Shown here: positions 16,375 through 25,701 of the stretch, piece by piece
How positions within the stretch are numbered: the stretch's first letter is position 1
How the letters are laid out: each line of letters starts with the position of its first letter
Assembly: GCF_000010525.1 (NCBI RefSeq)
Contig: NC_009937.1
Span: forward strand, 3,539,501-3,603,500
DNA length: 64,000 bases
Direction of reading: 5' to 3'
Source of the DNA: Azorhizobium caulinodans ORS 571
GTDB lineage: Bacteria; Pseudomonadota; Alphaproteobacteria; Rhizobiales; Xanthobacteraceae
Made by a program: the position numbers and the translations under genes
Notes under the pieces: generated by a model
Seen by the model: only the letters and a program-made list of their open reading frames with translations
Database searches by the model: none
Told to the model about the DNA's origin: nothing

Positions 16375-17310
16375 ATGATCGTTCGAGAGAAACCCAACCT
16401 CTTTTCCATCTTCTTTATTGTGCGGCGCGGGAGTGGCTCGATCCTGCCGCGCATTCTGCCGCAGATGTTGCTGGTGATGACGCTGTCGTCCGTGGTGGTC
16501 TATGGCCATCGCCACGCCCCGGACTGGGTGCCGGTCGTGAGCAGCGCGCCCTTCGCGCTCATTGGCATCGCCCTCTCCATCTTTCTCGGCTTCCGCAACA
16601 ACGCCTGTTACGACCGCTGGTGGGAGGCCCGCCGGCAGTGGGGCACGCTGGTCATCGCCTGCCGGAACTTCGGCCGCCAGACGCTGCTGCTGGAAGAGCG
16701 CGGCGGCAGCGAGGGCGCACATTTGCGCATCGAAATGGTCCGGCTGGTCATCGCCTTCACCTACGCCCTCGTCCAGCATTTGCGGCCATCCAAAAGCCAG
16801 CCGTCTGTCCCGAGCGGCCTTGCCACCAGCATGAGCGAGCGGTTCCTCACCAGCCGCAACCCACCCGATTATCTGCTGCGCCAGATCACCAGCCTGCTGG
16901 TGGGCGCCCGCACGCGCGGCCTGCTGAGCGATATCGAATTCTCGCTCATCGAAGGCACGGTGGGCCAGATGGAGACGGTTCTCGGCTCCTGCGAGCGCAT
17001 CCGCTCGACCCCTGTGCCGTTCGCTTACACGCTGCTGCTCCACCGCACGGCCTATGCCTTCTGCTTCCTGCTGCCCTTCGGCTTTGCCGATCTCATCGGC
17101 TGGCTTGAGCCCATCGCGGCGGGCATGGTGGCCTATACCTTCTTCGGCCTCGACATGCTGGGCGACGAACTCGAAGAGCCGTTCGGCGAACTGCCCAACG
17201 ACCTGCCCATCGCGGCGCTCGCCGAGACCATCGCCATCAACCTGCGCGAGGCGCTGGGCGAGACAGACCTGCCGCCCTTCCCCGAGCCGGTCAATTACGT
17301 GCTGATGTGA
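16375..17310 (+). CDS. Bestrophin family channel protein (UPF0187 / YneE type)
   Basis: A 311-residue inner-membrane protein of the bacterial bestrophin family, pentameric ion channels; characterised bacterial members conduct cations or anions depending on the protein. The evidence is the N-terminal pattern with two membrane helices, the conserved FLGFRNNACYDRWWEARRQWG (about 70-90), and the late segment LLPFGFADLIGWLEPIAAGMVAYTFFGLDMLGDELEEPFG, which matches the family signature of an acidic cluster after the last helix. The length is normal for the family. It follows a long non-coding region and appears to be transcribed alone. The physiological role in this organism is not known. Confidence 0.9.
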   Translation: MIVREKPNLFSIFFIVRRGSGSILPRILPQMLLVMTLSSVVVYGHRHAPDWVPVVSSAPFALIGIALSIFLGFRNNACYDRWWEARRQWGTLVIACRNFGRQTLLLEERGGSEGAHLRIEMVRLVIAFTYALVQHLRPSKSQPSVPSGLATSMSERFLTSRNPPDYLLRQITSLLVGARTRGLLSDIEFSLIEGTVGQMETVLGSCERIRSTPVPFAYTLLLHRTAYAFCFLLPFGFADLIGWLEPIAAGMVAYTFFGLDMLGDELEEPFGELPNDLPIAALAETIAINLREALGETDLPPFPEPVNYVLM

Positions 17311-17455
17311 GGGGACCCGCCCGAGGTCACCGAACATTCCGCAACGTCACATCCAGCATTTCGACCTCCCGCGCGCGGCGCTCTTTTGCCGCGCACCGAT
17401 CGGTGTCACCATTCGATCCTGACCGCTCGTGGAAAGCCCGCTGTGGAGGCTGCCA

Positions 17456-18310
17456 ATGGGACGCGTTGTGGGGAGTTGGATCGCCGCTCTCGCCTTGGCT
17501 TTCGGCCTTGCCGGAAGCCTCTGCCTCGGCCCGCCCGGCGCCGCCCCGGCCGCGGCGGCGACCACGCAGCGCTCAAGCGTGCCTACGGTGGACGTGGCTC
17601 TCGTCCTCGCCGTGGACGTCTCCTATTCCATGGATACGGAAGAACAGGCCCTCCAGCGGGACGGCTATGCGCAGGCCCTCGTCTCGCCGGAATTCCTCAA
17701 TGCCCTGAAGCTCGGGCCCAACGGCCGGGTGCTCGTGGCCTATGTGGAATGGGCGGGGGAGCACGAACAGAAGCTGGTGCTGCCCTGGCGGCTTGTCGAC
17801 GGGCCGGAGACGGCCCGCGCCGTCTCCGCCGAGATCGCCGCCGCGCCCCTCCGCCGGGTCTATCGCACCTCCATCTCCGGCGGGCTCATCTTCTCCGCGC
17901 ATCTGTTCGAGGGCATGGAGTATCGCGCCATGCGGAAGGTCATCGATGTCTCGGGCGACGGCGTGAACAACCAGGGCGCCCGCGTAGACCAGACCCGCGA
18001 CGCTTTGGTGGCGCAGGGCATCACCATCAATGGCCTGCCCCTGATGCTGAAGCGGCCCAATTCCAACTCCCTCGATATCGAGGATCTGGACCAATATTAC
18101 GAGGATTGCGTCATCGGCGGCCCCGGCGCCTTCGTGATCGCGGTGCGCGAGCGGGCAGAGTTCATCCAGGCCATCAAGACCAAGATGGTGCTGGAAGTGG
18201 CCGGCGTGAAACCGCCGCGCGTGCCACTGGTCGTCCCGGTGGTCCAGCCGCCGCGCATCTCCTGCACCATCGGCGAGCGCATCTGGGGCGAGCGCTGGAA
18301 CAACAACTGA
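17456..18310 (+). CDS. DUF1194 exported VWA-like protein
   Basis: A 284-residue protein with an N-terminal signal sequence ending near APAAAA, and a von Willebrand factor A-like fold. The metal-binding motif D54-V-S56-Y-S58 (VDVSYSMD) is present, with the second site in VYRTSISGG and the aspartate-containing VIDVSGDG. It matches the alphaproteobacterial DUF1194 family, whose function is not known; metal-dependent protein binding in the periplasm is a fold-based guess. The ATG at 17456 is preferred over the in-frame GTG at 17429 because GGAGG lies 6 bp upstream. It is followed by an orphan PstB-like ATPase gene about 100 bp downstream. Confidence 0.85.
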   Translation: MGRVVGSWIAALALAFGLAGSLCLGPPGAAPAAAATTQRSSVPTVDVALVLAVDVSYSMDTEEQALQRDGYAQALVSPEFLNALKLGPNGRVLVAYVEWAGEHEQKLVLPWRLVDGPETARAVSAEIAAAPLRRVYRTSISGGLIFSAHLFEGMEYRAMRKVIDVSGDGVNNQGARVDQTRDALVAQGITINGLPLMLKRPNSNSLDIEDLDQYYEDCVIGGPGAFVIAVRERAEFIQAIKTKMVLEVAGVKPPRVPLVVPVVQPPRISCTIGERIWGERWNNN

Positions 18311-18408
18311 GGGGCGGGACCATGACGATTCCGTGACTGATCCCGCGCAAGGACGGGTATGGCGCCCTCCGGCATCATGGCCGCAGTTCCAATTACGGAG
18401 CGCGGCCC

Positions 18409-19242
18409 ATGTCGATCCATCCGCCGCTGGGACCGGAAGTCAGCCTGCCGCCCCTCGCCCTTTCGGGCCTCGCGCCCGAGGCTCCCGCTTCGGTGAAGAT
18501 GGAGGCGCGACACATCACCTATCATTACGGCCGCACCCTCGCGCTCAATGACGTGAGCGTGCCCGTGCATCGCGATCGCGTCACGGCCTTCATCGGCCCC
18601 TCCGGCTGCGGCAAGTCCACCCTGCTGCGGGTCTTCAACCGCATGTATGACCTTTATTTCGACCAGACGGTCGATGGCGAGGTCTGGATGGACGGGGAGA
18701 ACATCCTCGCCCCCAACGTGGACCTTCTGGCACTGCGCACGCGCATCGGCATGGTGTTCCAGAAGCCGACGCCCTTTCCCCTCTCCATCTTCGACAATGT
18801 GGCCCTCGGCGTGCGCCTCTCCCTCGATCCCGCGCCGGCGGAGCTGAGGAACCGCGTCGAAGAGGCGCTCCGGCGCGCGGCCCTGTGGGACGAGGTGAAG
18901 GACATCCTGCCCACGAGCGCGCTCAGCCTGTCGGGCGGACAGCAGCAGCGCCTGTGCATCGCCCGCACGCTGGCGGTGGGCCCGGAGGTGATCCTCTTCG
19001 ACGAGCCCTGCTCGGCGCTCGATCCGATCGCGACGGCCAAGATCGAACAGACCATCGACGAGCTGAAGCGCGATCACACCATCGCCATCGTCACGCACAA
19101 TCTCCAGCAGGCGGCCCGGATCTCGGACTACACCGCCTTCATGTATCTGGGCGAAATCCTGGAGTTCGGCACGACACGCCATCTGTTCACGGCACCGGCG
19201 GACGCCCGCACCCAGCGCTACATCACCGGCCGCTTCGGCTGA
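18409..19242 (+). CDS. PstB-like phosphate ABC transporter ATPase, orphan
   Basis: A 277-residue ABC ATPase closest in sequence to PstB. Walker A is GPSGCGKS (63-70), the loop [17 protein letters not shown] follows the Q-loop, the signature is [17 protein letters not shown] and Walker B is [13 protein letters not shown], followed by the conserved [25 protein letters not shown] segment and the C-terminal YITGRFG ending that marks PstB. PstB energises phosphate uptake by PstC and PstA. No pstS, pstC, pstA or phoU lies in the window, so its partners are unknown. An N-terminal extension of about 30 residues precedes the ABC fold. It could serve a Pst system elsewhere or a different exporter. Confidence 0.85.
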   Translation: MSIHPPLGPEVSLPPLALSGLAPEAPASVKMEARHITYHYGRTLALNDVSVPVHRDRVTAFIGPSGCGKSTLLRVFNRMYDLYFDQTVDGEVWMDGENILAPNVDLLALRTRIGMVFQKPTPFPLSIFDNVALGVRLSLDPAPAELRNRVEEALRRAALWDEVKDILPTSALSLSGGQQQRLCIARTLAVGPEVILFDEPCSALDPIATAKIEQTIDELKRDHTIAIVTHNLQQAARISDYTAFMYLGEILEFGTTRHLFTAPADARTQRYITGRFG

Positions 19243-19247
19243 GGCCC

Positions 19248-20468
19248 CTAGCGGTGGAAGTGGCCCACGAGTTCCACATGGGGCGAATAGCGGAACTGGT
19301 CATAGGGCGTCACGCGCTCAAGGCGGAAGCCGCCGTCGATCAGCAGGCGGGCGTCGCGCGCGAAGGTCTGGGCCGAGCAGGACACATAGACGAGCCGTTC
19401 CACCTTCGAGCGGGCGAGTTCGCGTGCCTGCGCCTCCGCCCCCTGGCGGGGCGGATCGATGACCACGGCCTCGAACTTCTCCAGCTCCTGCGCCATCAGC
19501 GGCCGGCGGAAGAGGTCGCGCACCTCGCCTTCCACGCTCTTGAGGCCCTGCGTGCCACGGATGGCCTTGAGCAGGGCGGTGATGGCAGTCTCGTTGCTCT
19601 CATAGCCGCGCACGCGGGCGTGGCTGGCGAGCCGCAGCGCGAAGGTGCCGACGCCGCAGAAGAGATCGGCGACGCTTCTGGCGCCCTCCACCCCTTCTCC
19701 CACCGCCTGCGCCAGCAGCGCCTCGCCGGCGGCGGTGGCCTGAAGGAAGGAGGCGGGCGGCAGTTCCACGCGCGCAAGGCCCATGGGCAGGAACGGCAGG
19801 CGGCGCTGCACCACCATCTCGCCGTGGCGGGTGAGACGGGCAAGATCGAAGCGATCCGCGAGGGCGGCGAGGTCCATGAGGATCATGGGCGAGAGCGGGC
19901 CCGAGCCGCGCACGTCCAGATCAAGCCCGCTCTCGGTGGCGGTCACATGCAGGTCGAGGGGCTTCTTCATCTCCGCCAATGCTTCGGCCACCGCCCGCGC
20001 CACGGGAAGGGCCTGATCGAGGGCGGGGGAGAGCACCGGGCATTCCGTGACCGGCACCATGGCGTGCGACTTGCGCTCGGCAAAGCCGACCACGGTGCGC
20101 CTGCCCAGTTGCCGGGCATGGAAGATGGCGCGGCGGCGGCCCTCGCCATGGGCATCCACCAGCGGCGCCACCTCCACCTCGACCCGTTCGCGGGAGACCG
20201 CGTCCACCACCAGGCCGCGCTTCCACGCCTGATAGGCCGCTGCCTCCCAATGCTGGAGCAGGCAGCCGCCGCAGAGGCCGAAATGCGTGCAGGCGGGGGC
20301 CACCCGCTCCGGGCTCGCCTTGAGGACGCGGGGCTCCACCAGCCGGTCCTTGTCGCGCCGGCCGGCGATGATCTCCCCCGGCAGGCCATAAGGCACGAAC
20401 AGGCCGCCGGCCGCGAGCCCATCTCCCTGCGCGCCGACGCGCAGGACTTCCACTTCCATCTCGCTCAC
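19248..20468 (-). CDS. Class I RNA m5U methyltransferase (RlmD/RumA-like)
   Basis: A 406-residue SAM-dependent RNA methyltransferase. Iron-sulfur ligands are visible as C60, C66 and C69 (CTHFGLCGGC) with a fourth in TECPV near 142. The SAM site is VADLFCGVGTFALRLA and the catalytic motif is VYVSCSAQTFARD near 365, with IDPPRQG before it. These mark the TrmA/RumA family that makes 5-methyluridine in 23S rRNA or tRNA. The exact target uridine cannot be assigned. It starts at GTG overlapping the tlyA stop (GTGA), so it is translated in a tlyA-coupled operon. It is shorter than E. coli RlmD, with a reduced TRAM region, as is usual in alphaproteobacteria. Confidence 0.88.
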   Translation of the reverse strand: MSEMEVEVLRVGAQGDGLAAGGLFVPYGLPGEIIAGRRDKDRLVEPRVLKASPERVAPACTHFGLCGGCLLQHWEAAAYQAWKRGLVVDAVSRERVEVEVAPLVDAHGEGRRRAIFHARQLGRRTVVGFAERKSHAMVPVTECPVLSPALDQALPVARAVAEALAEMKKPLDLHVTATESGLDLDVRGSGPLSPMILMDLAALADRFDLARLTRHGEMVVQRRLPFLPMGLARVELPPASFLQATAAGEALLAQAVGEGVEGARSVADLFCGVGTFALRLASHARVRGYESNETAITALLKAIRGTQGLKSVEGEVRDLFRRPLMAQELEKFEAVVIDPPRQGAEAQARELARSKVERLVYVSCSAQTFARDARLLIDGGFRLERVTPYDQFRYSPHVELVGHFHR

Positions 20469-21196
20469 GGTCGCACCGCACCCAAAAGAAATTCCCGATT
20501 GCCGTCCCCGCCCTCGATGGGCGACGGCGCGAGGCCCAGCACGCGCCAGCCGAGGCCCTCGACTTCGCCTCGCACACGGGCACAGACCGCCTCATGAATG
20601 GCGGCGTCCTTCACCACGCCCTTCCTCACATGCGCGGGGCCGGCTTCGAACTGAGGCTTCACCAGCGCCACGAGGGCGGCCTGCTCTGCCGCGAAGGCGA
20701 GCGCTGGCGGCAGCACCAGCGCCAGCGAGATGAAGCTCACATCGGAGACGATCAGGTCCACCGGCTCACCCACCTGCGCAGGCTCAAGGCGACGGATGTC
20801 CGTGCCCTCGAACAGGCGCACCTCCGGGCGTCCGCGCAGGCGCGGGTGGAACTGGTCATGCCCCACGTCCACGGCCACGACGCTGGCGGCGCCGCGCGTG
20901 AGCAGCACGTCGGTAAAGCCTCCGGTGGAGGAGCCAACATCCAGTGCCCGCTTGCCTTTCACCTCGAAGCCGAACGCATCGAGCCCGGCTTCGAGCTTCA
21001 GTCCGCCGCGCGACACATAAGGATGGAGATCGCGCGCCTCGATCTGCGCATCCTCGTCCACTTCCTGTCCCGGCTTCTTCGCAACCGCGCCATTGACGCT
21101 CACCTGCCCCGCAAGGACAGCCGCCTGCGCCCGCGCCCGGCTGTCGAACAGCCCGCGCTCCACCAGCAGCTTGTCGATGCGCGCCCGCGCGGCCAT
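20465..21196 (-). CDS. tlyA: TlyA-type 23S/16S rRNA 2'-O-methyltransferase (hemolysin A family)
   Basis: A 243-residue protein with an N-terminal S4 RNA-binding domain (ARIDKLLVERGLFDSRARAQ, then VNGAVAKKPG) and a FtsJ-like SAM domain (RALDVGSSTGGFTDVLL, VDLIVSDVSFISL, ALVKPQFE). TlyA proteins methylate cytidine 2'-O in rRNA; they were once named hemolysins. The start at 21196 is chosen from the conserved S4 start; an upstream ATG would add a non-conserved 31-residue leader. It overlaps the next RNA methyltransferase gene by 4 bp. In related genomes tlyA normally follows dxs, and here two small exported-protein genes lie between them on the other strand. Confidence 0.92.
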   Translation of the reverse strand: MAARARIDKLLVERGLFDSRARAQAAVLAGQVSVNGAVAKKPGQEVDEDAQIEARDLHPYVSRGGLKLEAGLDAFGFEVKGKRALDVGSSTGGFTDVLLTRGAASVVAVDVGHDQFHPRLRGRPEVRLFEGTDIRRLEPAQVGEPVDLIVSDVSFISLALVLPPALAFAAEQAALVALVKPQFEAGPAHVRKGVVKDAAIHEAVCARVRGEVEGLGWRVLGLAPSPIEGGDGNREFLLGAVRP

Positions 21197-21462
21197 ACCG
21201 GCCCCTTCTTTTCCAAAAGCCCTGCCGAAAAGCTCCCGCGGACGCCACGGAGGCGCGGTCGCACGGGATTGATGCCAAAGGATCTTCACACCCGAGGCCG
21301 GGCCCGTGATATGCGATCGGCCGGGGGCAAGGCAAACGGAACCGCGCGGCGGAGCCTTTTAGGCTGCGGAGACGTTTCAACCAGGATCAAAGACCCAGCT
21401 CAAGTTTGGCTTGCACTGCAACCAAACTCAGGTTGTGCTTGAGCCCTGCCGGTGGAGTGCGT

Positions 21463-21990
21463 ATGCGACAGTTCCTTGCTGCGGCCGCGTGTGCGGCGCT
21501 GATGTGTGCCGGCCCAGGTGGTGCCGCCGCAGCCACGAAGCCGTCCAAGGCCAGCAAGCCAGCGAAAGCCGAGCCCGTGGATACCCGCGTCTGGAGCATC
21601 GTGCGGGCGGATGATGCCTATGCCCTGCGCTTCGGCCAGCCGAAGGCGGCGGACCCGGTGTTTTCCGCCACCTGCTTGCCCAGCGCCCAGTTGCTTCAGA
21701 TCGCCGTCGAAGTCCCGCAGGACAACAAGATCCGCTCGGGCGACGGCGTGCCCCTGTCGCTCTCCAGCGGCAAGCGTCGGCTGGAACTGGCGGCCAGCGC
21801 CTTCCTCGGCACCACCGACGGCCGGCTGGTGGTGGAGGCGGCGGTGACGCTGACACCGCGCGTGCTGGACATCTTCCGTGAAGGCGAGACGCTGGCCGTC
21901 CGCATGCCGGGCTCCAGCCAGACCTATCCCCTCGCTGGCGCCCGCACACGCCTTGCGGACTTTGAGCGCGCCTGCCAGGGGAAGAGGTAA
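21463..21990 (+). CDS. Exported protein of unknown function, paralogue of the next gene
   Basis: A 175-residue protein with a clear Sec signal peptide (MRQFLAAAACAALMCAGPGGAAAA) and a lysine-rich spacer (KPSKASKPAK). The mature part begins with a W-containing segment (TRVWSIVRADDAYALRFGQP), has a cysteine near the middle (FSATCLPS) and ends DFERACQGKR. The same layout (W, an F-x-x-P strand, a Cys, a G-x-x-D-x-x-P strand, and F-E-x-A-C at the end) occurs in the neighbouring 22104-22565 gene, so they look like diverged paralogues with a possible single disulfide. No characterised family was recognised. The ATG at 21463 is preceded by GGTGGAG. A short upstream in-frame extension is rejected because it lacks a signal. 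Confidence 0.75.
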   Translation: MRQFLAAAACAALMCAGPGGAAAATKPSKASKPAKAEPVDTRVWSIVRADDAYALRFGQPKAADPVFSATCLPSAQLLQIAVEVPQDNKIRSGDGVPLSLSSGKRRLELAASAFLGTTDGRLVVEAAVTLTPRVLDIFREGETLAVRMPGSSQTYPLAGARTRLADFERACQGKR

Positions 21991-22103
21991 CAAAGTAGAT
22001 ACAAGTTCGCCCGCCGTGGTGTTCTTAACCTAGAATTAAGGACACGCTTTGCGTGCGTTCTGTCTTCGATATGATCGCGCCGTCCGATCTTGAGGAAGAC
22101 TTC

Positions 22104-22565
22104 ATGTTCCGCACCCTTCTCGCCACCGGCCTGCTCGCAGCCACCTGCCTGCCCGCTGCGGCGCAGGAAAAGCTCGTCTGGAACGCTGCCTCCATGGACA
22201 ACGGTGCCACGCTGTCGTTCAGCGCGCCGGAAAGCGATCACGGCATGATCGGCTTCGTCTGCAACAAGGGCAATCCGACCGTGCTGGTCGGCAGCTACAT
22301 CGGCTCCAAGGGCCTCAAGGCCGACGAGCCCGCGCGCATCATCCTGAGCGCCGGCAAGGTGAAGAAGACCTTCACCGGCAAGGCCGTGACCAGCGAGGAA
22401 AGCGCCGCAGTGGACGTGGAAGCCGGCGCCACCTTCGACGACGTGAAGGCCGTGCTCGCCGGCGGCAAGCTCATGACCATCGAGGTCAAGGGCGTGAAGC
22501 AGCAGATTTCGCTGACCGGGGCGCCCGCCGCCTTCGCCAGCTTCGAGACCGCCTGCAAAGGCTGA
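22104..22565 (+). CDS. Exported protein of unknown function, paralogue of the previous gene
   Basis: A 153-residue protein with a Sec signal peptide cleaved after AAAQ or AAA (MFRTLLATGLLAATCLPAAA). The mature part starts EKLVWNAASMDNGATLSFSAPES and has cysteines in GFVCNKGN and at the end, FETACKG. The pattern parallels the adjacent exported protein, with better conserved strands here (VGSYIGSKGLKADEPARIILS, GKVKKTFTGK). It is small, beta-rich and periplasmic by inference, and its function is unknown. TGAGGAAG gives a good ribosome site 5 bp before the ATG. It converges on dxs. Confidence 0.75.
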   Translation: MFRTLLATGLLAATCLPAAAQEKLVWNAASMDNGATLSFSAPESDHGMIGFVCNKGNPTVLVGSYIGSKGLKADEPARIILSAGKVKKTFTGKAVTSEESAAVDVEAGATFDDVKAVLAGGKLMTIEVKGVKQQISLTGAPAAFASFETACKG

Positions 22566-22572
22566 AATCCCG

Positions 22573-22600
22573 ACGCGGCCGGCTGACCTCCGGGCCGCGT
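22573..22600 (+). terminator. Hairpin between convergent genes
   Basis: ACGCGGCC (22573-22580) pairs with GGCCGCGT (22593-22600) across a 12-nt loop, followed by TCATTC. It is placed 7 bp after the exported-protein stop, before the convergent dxs stop. The T tract is weak. Confidence 0.5.
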
Positions 22601-22643
22601 TCATTCAAGTGGGAGCACCTTGCGCGCCTGTTGCCTGCCGGCT

Positions 22644-24569
22644 TCAGGCGCGTTTTGTTGCGACCGCCCCCCGGCGCTCCGCGGGCTGAACCAGCGCCAG
22701 CGCGCGCTTGTAGATGCCATCGGCATCAAGCCCCGCCTCCGCCAGCTGGGCGGCAGGCGTATCGTGGTCGATATAGGTGTCCGGCAGGGTCAGCGCACGC
22801 ACCTTCAGGCCGCCGTCCATGAGCCCCTCATCGCTGAGGAACTGGAGCACCTGGCTGCCGAAGCCGCCGACGGAGCCCTCCTCCACCACCACAAGTGCCG
22901 CATGGGTGCGGGCAAGGTGCGCGATCAGTTCCCGGTCGATGGGCTTGGCGAAGCGCGCATCCGCGACGGTCGCCGAAATGCCGAGGCTGGAGAGGCGCTC
23001 GGCCACATCGAGGCAGGCGGCAAGCCGGGTGCCCAGCGACAGGAAGGCGATATCCTGCCCCTCGCGCACCACGCGGCCCTTGCCGATGGGCAGGCGCTCG
23101 CCCTTCTCCGGCCGCTCCACGCCCACCCCTTCCCCGCGCGGGAAGCGGAAGGCGATGGGGCCGGCGTCATGCCCCACGGCCGTGGCGATCATGTGCGTGA
23201 GTTCCGCCTCGTCGGCGGGGGCCATCACCGTGAAGCCCGGCAGGCAGGTAAGCATGGCGAGATCGAAGGCACCCGCGTGGGTCGCGCCATCCGCGCCCAC
23301 AAGGCCGGCGCGATCGATGGCGAAGCGCACCGGCAGGCCCTGAAGGGCCACGTCGTGCACCACCTGATCATAGCCGCGCTGAAGGAAGGTGGAATAAAGC
23401 GCGCAAAACGGCCGGTAGCCTTCCGCCGCAAGGCCTGCGGCGAAGGTCACGGCATGCTGCTCGGCAATCCCTACGTCGAAGGTCCGCTGGGGGAAGGCCT
23501 GTCCGAACAGGTCGAGCCCGGTGCCCGAGGGCATGGCGGCAGTGATGGCCACCACCTTGTCGTCGCGGCGGGCTTCATCGATCAGCGTCTCGGCGAAGAC
23601 GCGGGTGTAGCTGGGGGCGTTGGACTTGGCCTTCACCTGCGCGCCCGTCACCACGTCGAACTTCACGACGCCATGATACTTGTCGGCCGAGGCTTCGGCG
23701 GGCGGATAGCCCTTGCCCTTCTGCGTCACCACATGGACCAGGATGGGGCCGGTCTTGGCATCGCGCACATTCTTCAGCACCGGCAGCAGGTGCTCCAGAT
23801 TGTGGCCGTCGATGGGGCCCACATAATAGAAGCCCATCTCCTCGAACAGCGTGCCGCCGGTCCAGAAGCCGCGCGCGAACTCCTCCGCCTTGGCGGCGCC
23901 ATCCTTCACGAACTTGGGCAGGTGTCCGGCGAGCTGCTTGCCGATCTCGCGCAGGGAGAGATAGGTGCGCCCGGAAATGAGCCGGGCGAGATAGGCTGAC
24001 ATGGCCCCGGTCGGCGGGGCAATGGACATGTCATTGTCGTTGAGGATGACGATCAGCCGGCTGTCCATGGCGCCGGCATTGTTCATGGCTTCATAGGCCA
24101 TGCCCGCCGACATGGCGCCGTCGCCGATCACAGCGATCACATTGCGGTCGCCGCCGGAGAGGTCGCGCGCCACCGCCATGCCGAGACCGGCGGAGATGGA
24201 TGTCGAGGAATGGGCAGCGCCGAAAGGATCGTATTCGCTCTCGGACCGGCGCGTGAAGCCGGACAGCCCGCCGCCCTGGCGCAGGGTGCGGATGCGGTCG
24301 CGGCGGCCGGTCAGGATCTTGTGCGGATAGCACTGGTGGCCCACGTCCCAGATCAGGCGGTCGTGGGGCGTATTGAACACGTGGTGCAGGGCGACGGTGA
24401 GTTCCACCACGCCGAGGCCCGCGCCGAGGTGACCGCCGGTCACGGAGACGGCGCTGATCGTCTCCGCACGCAGTTCATCCGCCAGCTGGGAAAGCTTCTC
24501 TTCCGGCAGGCGCCTGACGTCTGAGGCGTCGCGCACCGTATCGAGAAGCGGTGTCTTGGTTACCGTCAC
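22644..24569 (-). CDS. dxs: 1-deoxy-D-xylulose-5-phosphate synthase
   Basis: A 641-residue thiamine-diphosphate enzyme that joins pyruvate and glyceraldehyde 3-phosphate in the first step of the MEP isoprenoid pathway. The ThDP motif is [18 protein letters not shown] (from 149), the conserved histidine lies in [10 protein letters not shown] (47), and the transketolase-type domains follow ([18 protein letters not shown]; the E of IAEQHA activates ThDP). The length is typical. It starts at GTG with GGAG upstream. The gene-order neighbour xseB lies about 4 kb upstream on the same strand, separated by polysaccharide and hydrolase genes, and tlyA lies downstream. Confidence 0.97.
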   Translation of the reverse strand: MTVTKTPLLDTVRDASDVRRLPEEKLSQLADELRAETISAVSVTGGHLGAGLGVVELTVALHHVFNTPHDRLIWDVGHQCYPHKILTGRRDRIRTLRQGGGLSGFTRRSESEYDPFGAAHSSTSISAGLGMAVARDLSGGDRNVIAVIGDGAMSAGMAYEAMNNAGAMDSRLIVILNDNDMSIAPPTGAMSAYLARLISGRTYLSLREIGKQLAGHLPKFVKDGAAKAEEFARGFWTGGTLFEEMGFYYVGPIDGHNLEHLLPVLKNVRDAKTGPILVHVVTQKGKGYPPAEASADKYHGVVKFDVVTGAQVKAKSNAPSYTRVFAETLIDEARRDDKVVAITAAMPSGTGLDLFGQAFPQRTFDVGIAEQHAVTFAAGLAAEGYRPFCALYSTFLQRGYDQVVHDVALQGLPVRFAIDRAGLVGADGATHAGAFDLAMLTCLPGFTVMAPADEAELTHMIATAVGHDAGPIAFRFPRGEGVGVERPEKGERLPIGKGRVVREGQDIAFLSLGTRLAACLDVAERLSSLGISATVADARFAKPIDRELIAHLARTHAALVVVEEGSVGGFGSQVLQFLSDEGLMDGGLKVRALTLPDTYIDHDTPAAQLAEAGLDADGIYKRALALVQPAERRGAVATKRA

Positions 24570-24675
24570 CGCACACTCCGCTCCGGCCTCTCACCGGGAA
24601 AGGACGGGTTACACAGTCCGCCCCCGCAACGCAACGCGCAAGCACCGCCTTGTGACCCGCCGCCGGGCGTTCCAG

Positions 24676-25701
24676 TCAGGAGGCTGCGGCGGGCGTCTTC
24701 TCGGACGGCTTCTGGACCGGCGCCTGGAGGAGCGCCGCCGCGGGGATGCGATGGCTGCCCACGTGCATCTCCACCTCATCCATACGGAATCCGCACGCCT
24801 TCAGATCGGCCCGCCACTTGGAGAGGTCCACATGCATGGGATTCTCGCGCAGCAGCTGCACCTTCACGAACGGGAAGCCGTTCTTCAGCAATTCGTTCCA
24901 CGCCATCAGCGTGGGATTGGCCGCCCGCGCGTCGGTCAGGCCGAGCGGATAGAGCACGTCCACCATCAGTCCGGCGCTGGAGAGGATGCTCGGGAACGGC
25001 ACCTCACAGGTCTCGATCACCTTCTGCTTGTCGAAGATGGCCCGCATCTCGCCGAAGAAGGCCCGCACCGGCTCGCTGGCCAGGGCGTTCGGGCGTAGGA
25101 CGAAGAAATAGCTCTGGAAATGACGGCGGAATGCGGTGCTCTCGGTCAGCGCCACCACGTCGGCGACGCTACGCTTCACGCGCTCCAGCATGGAGGCGAG
25201 CACGCTCGGGGAATTGTAGACGCTGTCGTTGGCGAACCACAGGGCTGGCGCCGCCCAGAGTTCCGGCCACAGCCGGAGCACGCGCGCCCAAGCCGAGAAG
25301 TCGTAGCCGAAATTCTCGAGCACGATGAGCGAATCGGCGACAGCCAGGCCCGGATCGTAACATTTGAGGTCGGTGCGGTCGGTGGTGACAATCATCACCA
25401 GCCGGCAGCCCCCCGCCTTCAGATCCTTGCAATAGCTGATGACGTGCGGCCAGATCCGGCCATCGGGAGAATAGGTCACGAACAGGCACACCGGCCGCTG
25501 GTCGGCCGGTGCCAGAGCCCGCACCACGCGGCGGCCCATGCCTTCAAGCGCCTTGTCCTCGGGCATCTCCTCCACCGTCTCGGGCGCGACCATGAGGCCG
25601 AGTGCCTTGCGCAGATCCGCCGTGGCGTCGAAGCCGGTGAAGACCTTGACCGCAGCCGAAGCCAGATAGCGTGCGACGCGGGTGGGGTTGGCCGGGTTCA
25701 T
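24676..25701 (-). CDS. Rhamnan synthesis F-like protein (RgpF family)
   Basis: A 341-residue protein of the RgpF (rhamnan synthesis protein F) family, associated with building rhamnose-containing surface polysaccharides. The family core is visible as CLFVTYSPDGRIWPHVISYCKDLKAGG, IVLENFGYDFSAWARVL, LWFANDSVYNSPSVLASMLERV and SYFFVLRPNALASEPVRAFF. It is cytoplasmic by lack of membrane segments. The gene overlaps the upstream glycosyltransferase by 4 bp (ATGA), so both act together. The ends are variable and lysine/alanine rich. Which glycan it makes is unknown, since no other polysaccharide genes are nearby. Confidence 0.85.
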   Translation of the reverse strand: MNPANPTRVARYLASAAVKVFTGFDATADLRKALGLMVAPETVEEMPEDKALEGMGRRVVRALAPADQRPVCLFVTYSPDGRIWPHVISYCKDLKAGGCRLVMIVTTDRTDLKCYDPGLAVADSLIVLENFGYDFSAWARVLRLWPELWAAPALWFANDSVYNSPSVLASMLERVKRSVADVVALTESTAFRRHFQSYFFVLRPNALASEPVRAFFGEMRAIFDKQKVIETCEVPFPSILSSAGLMVDVLYPLGLTDARAANPTLMAWNELLKNGFPFVKVQLLRENPMHVDLSKWRADLKACGFRMDEVEMHVGSHRIPAAALLQAPVQKPSEKTPAAAS

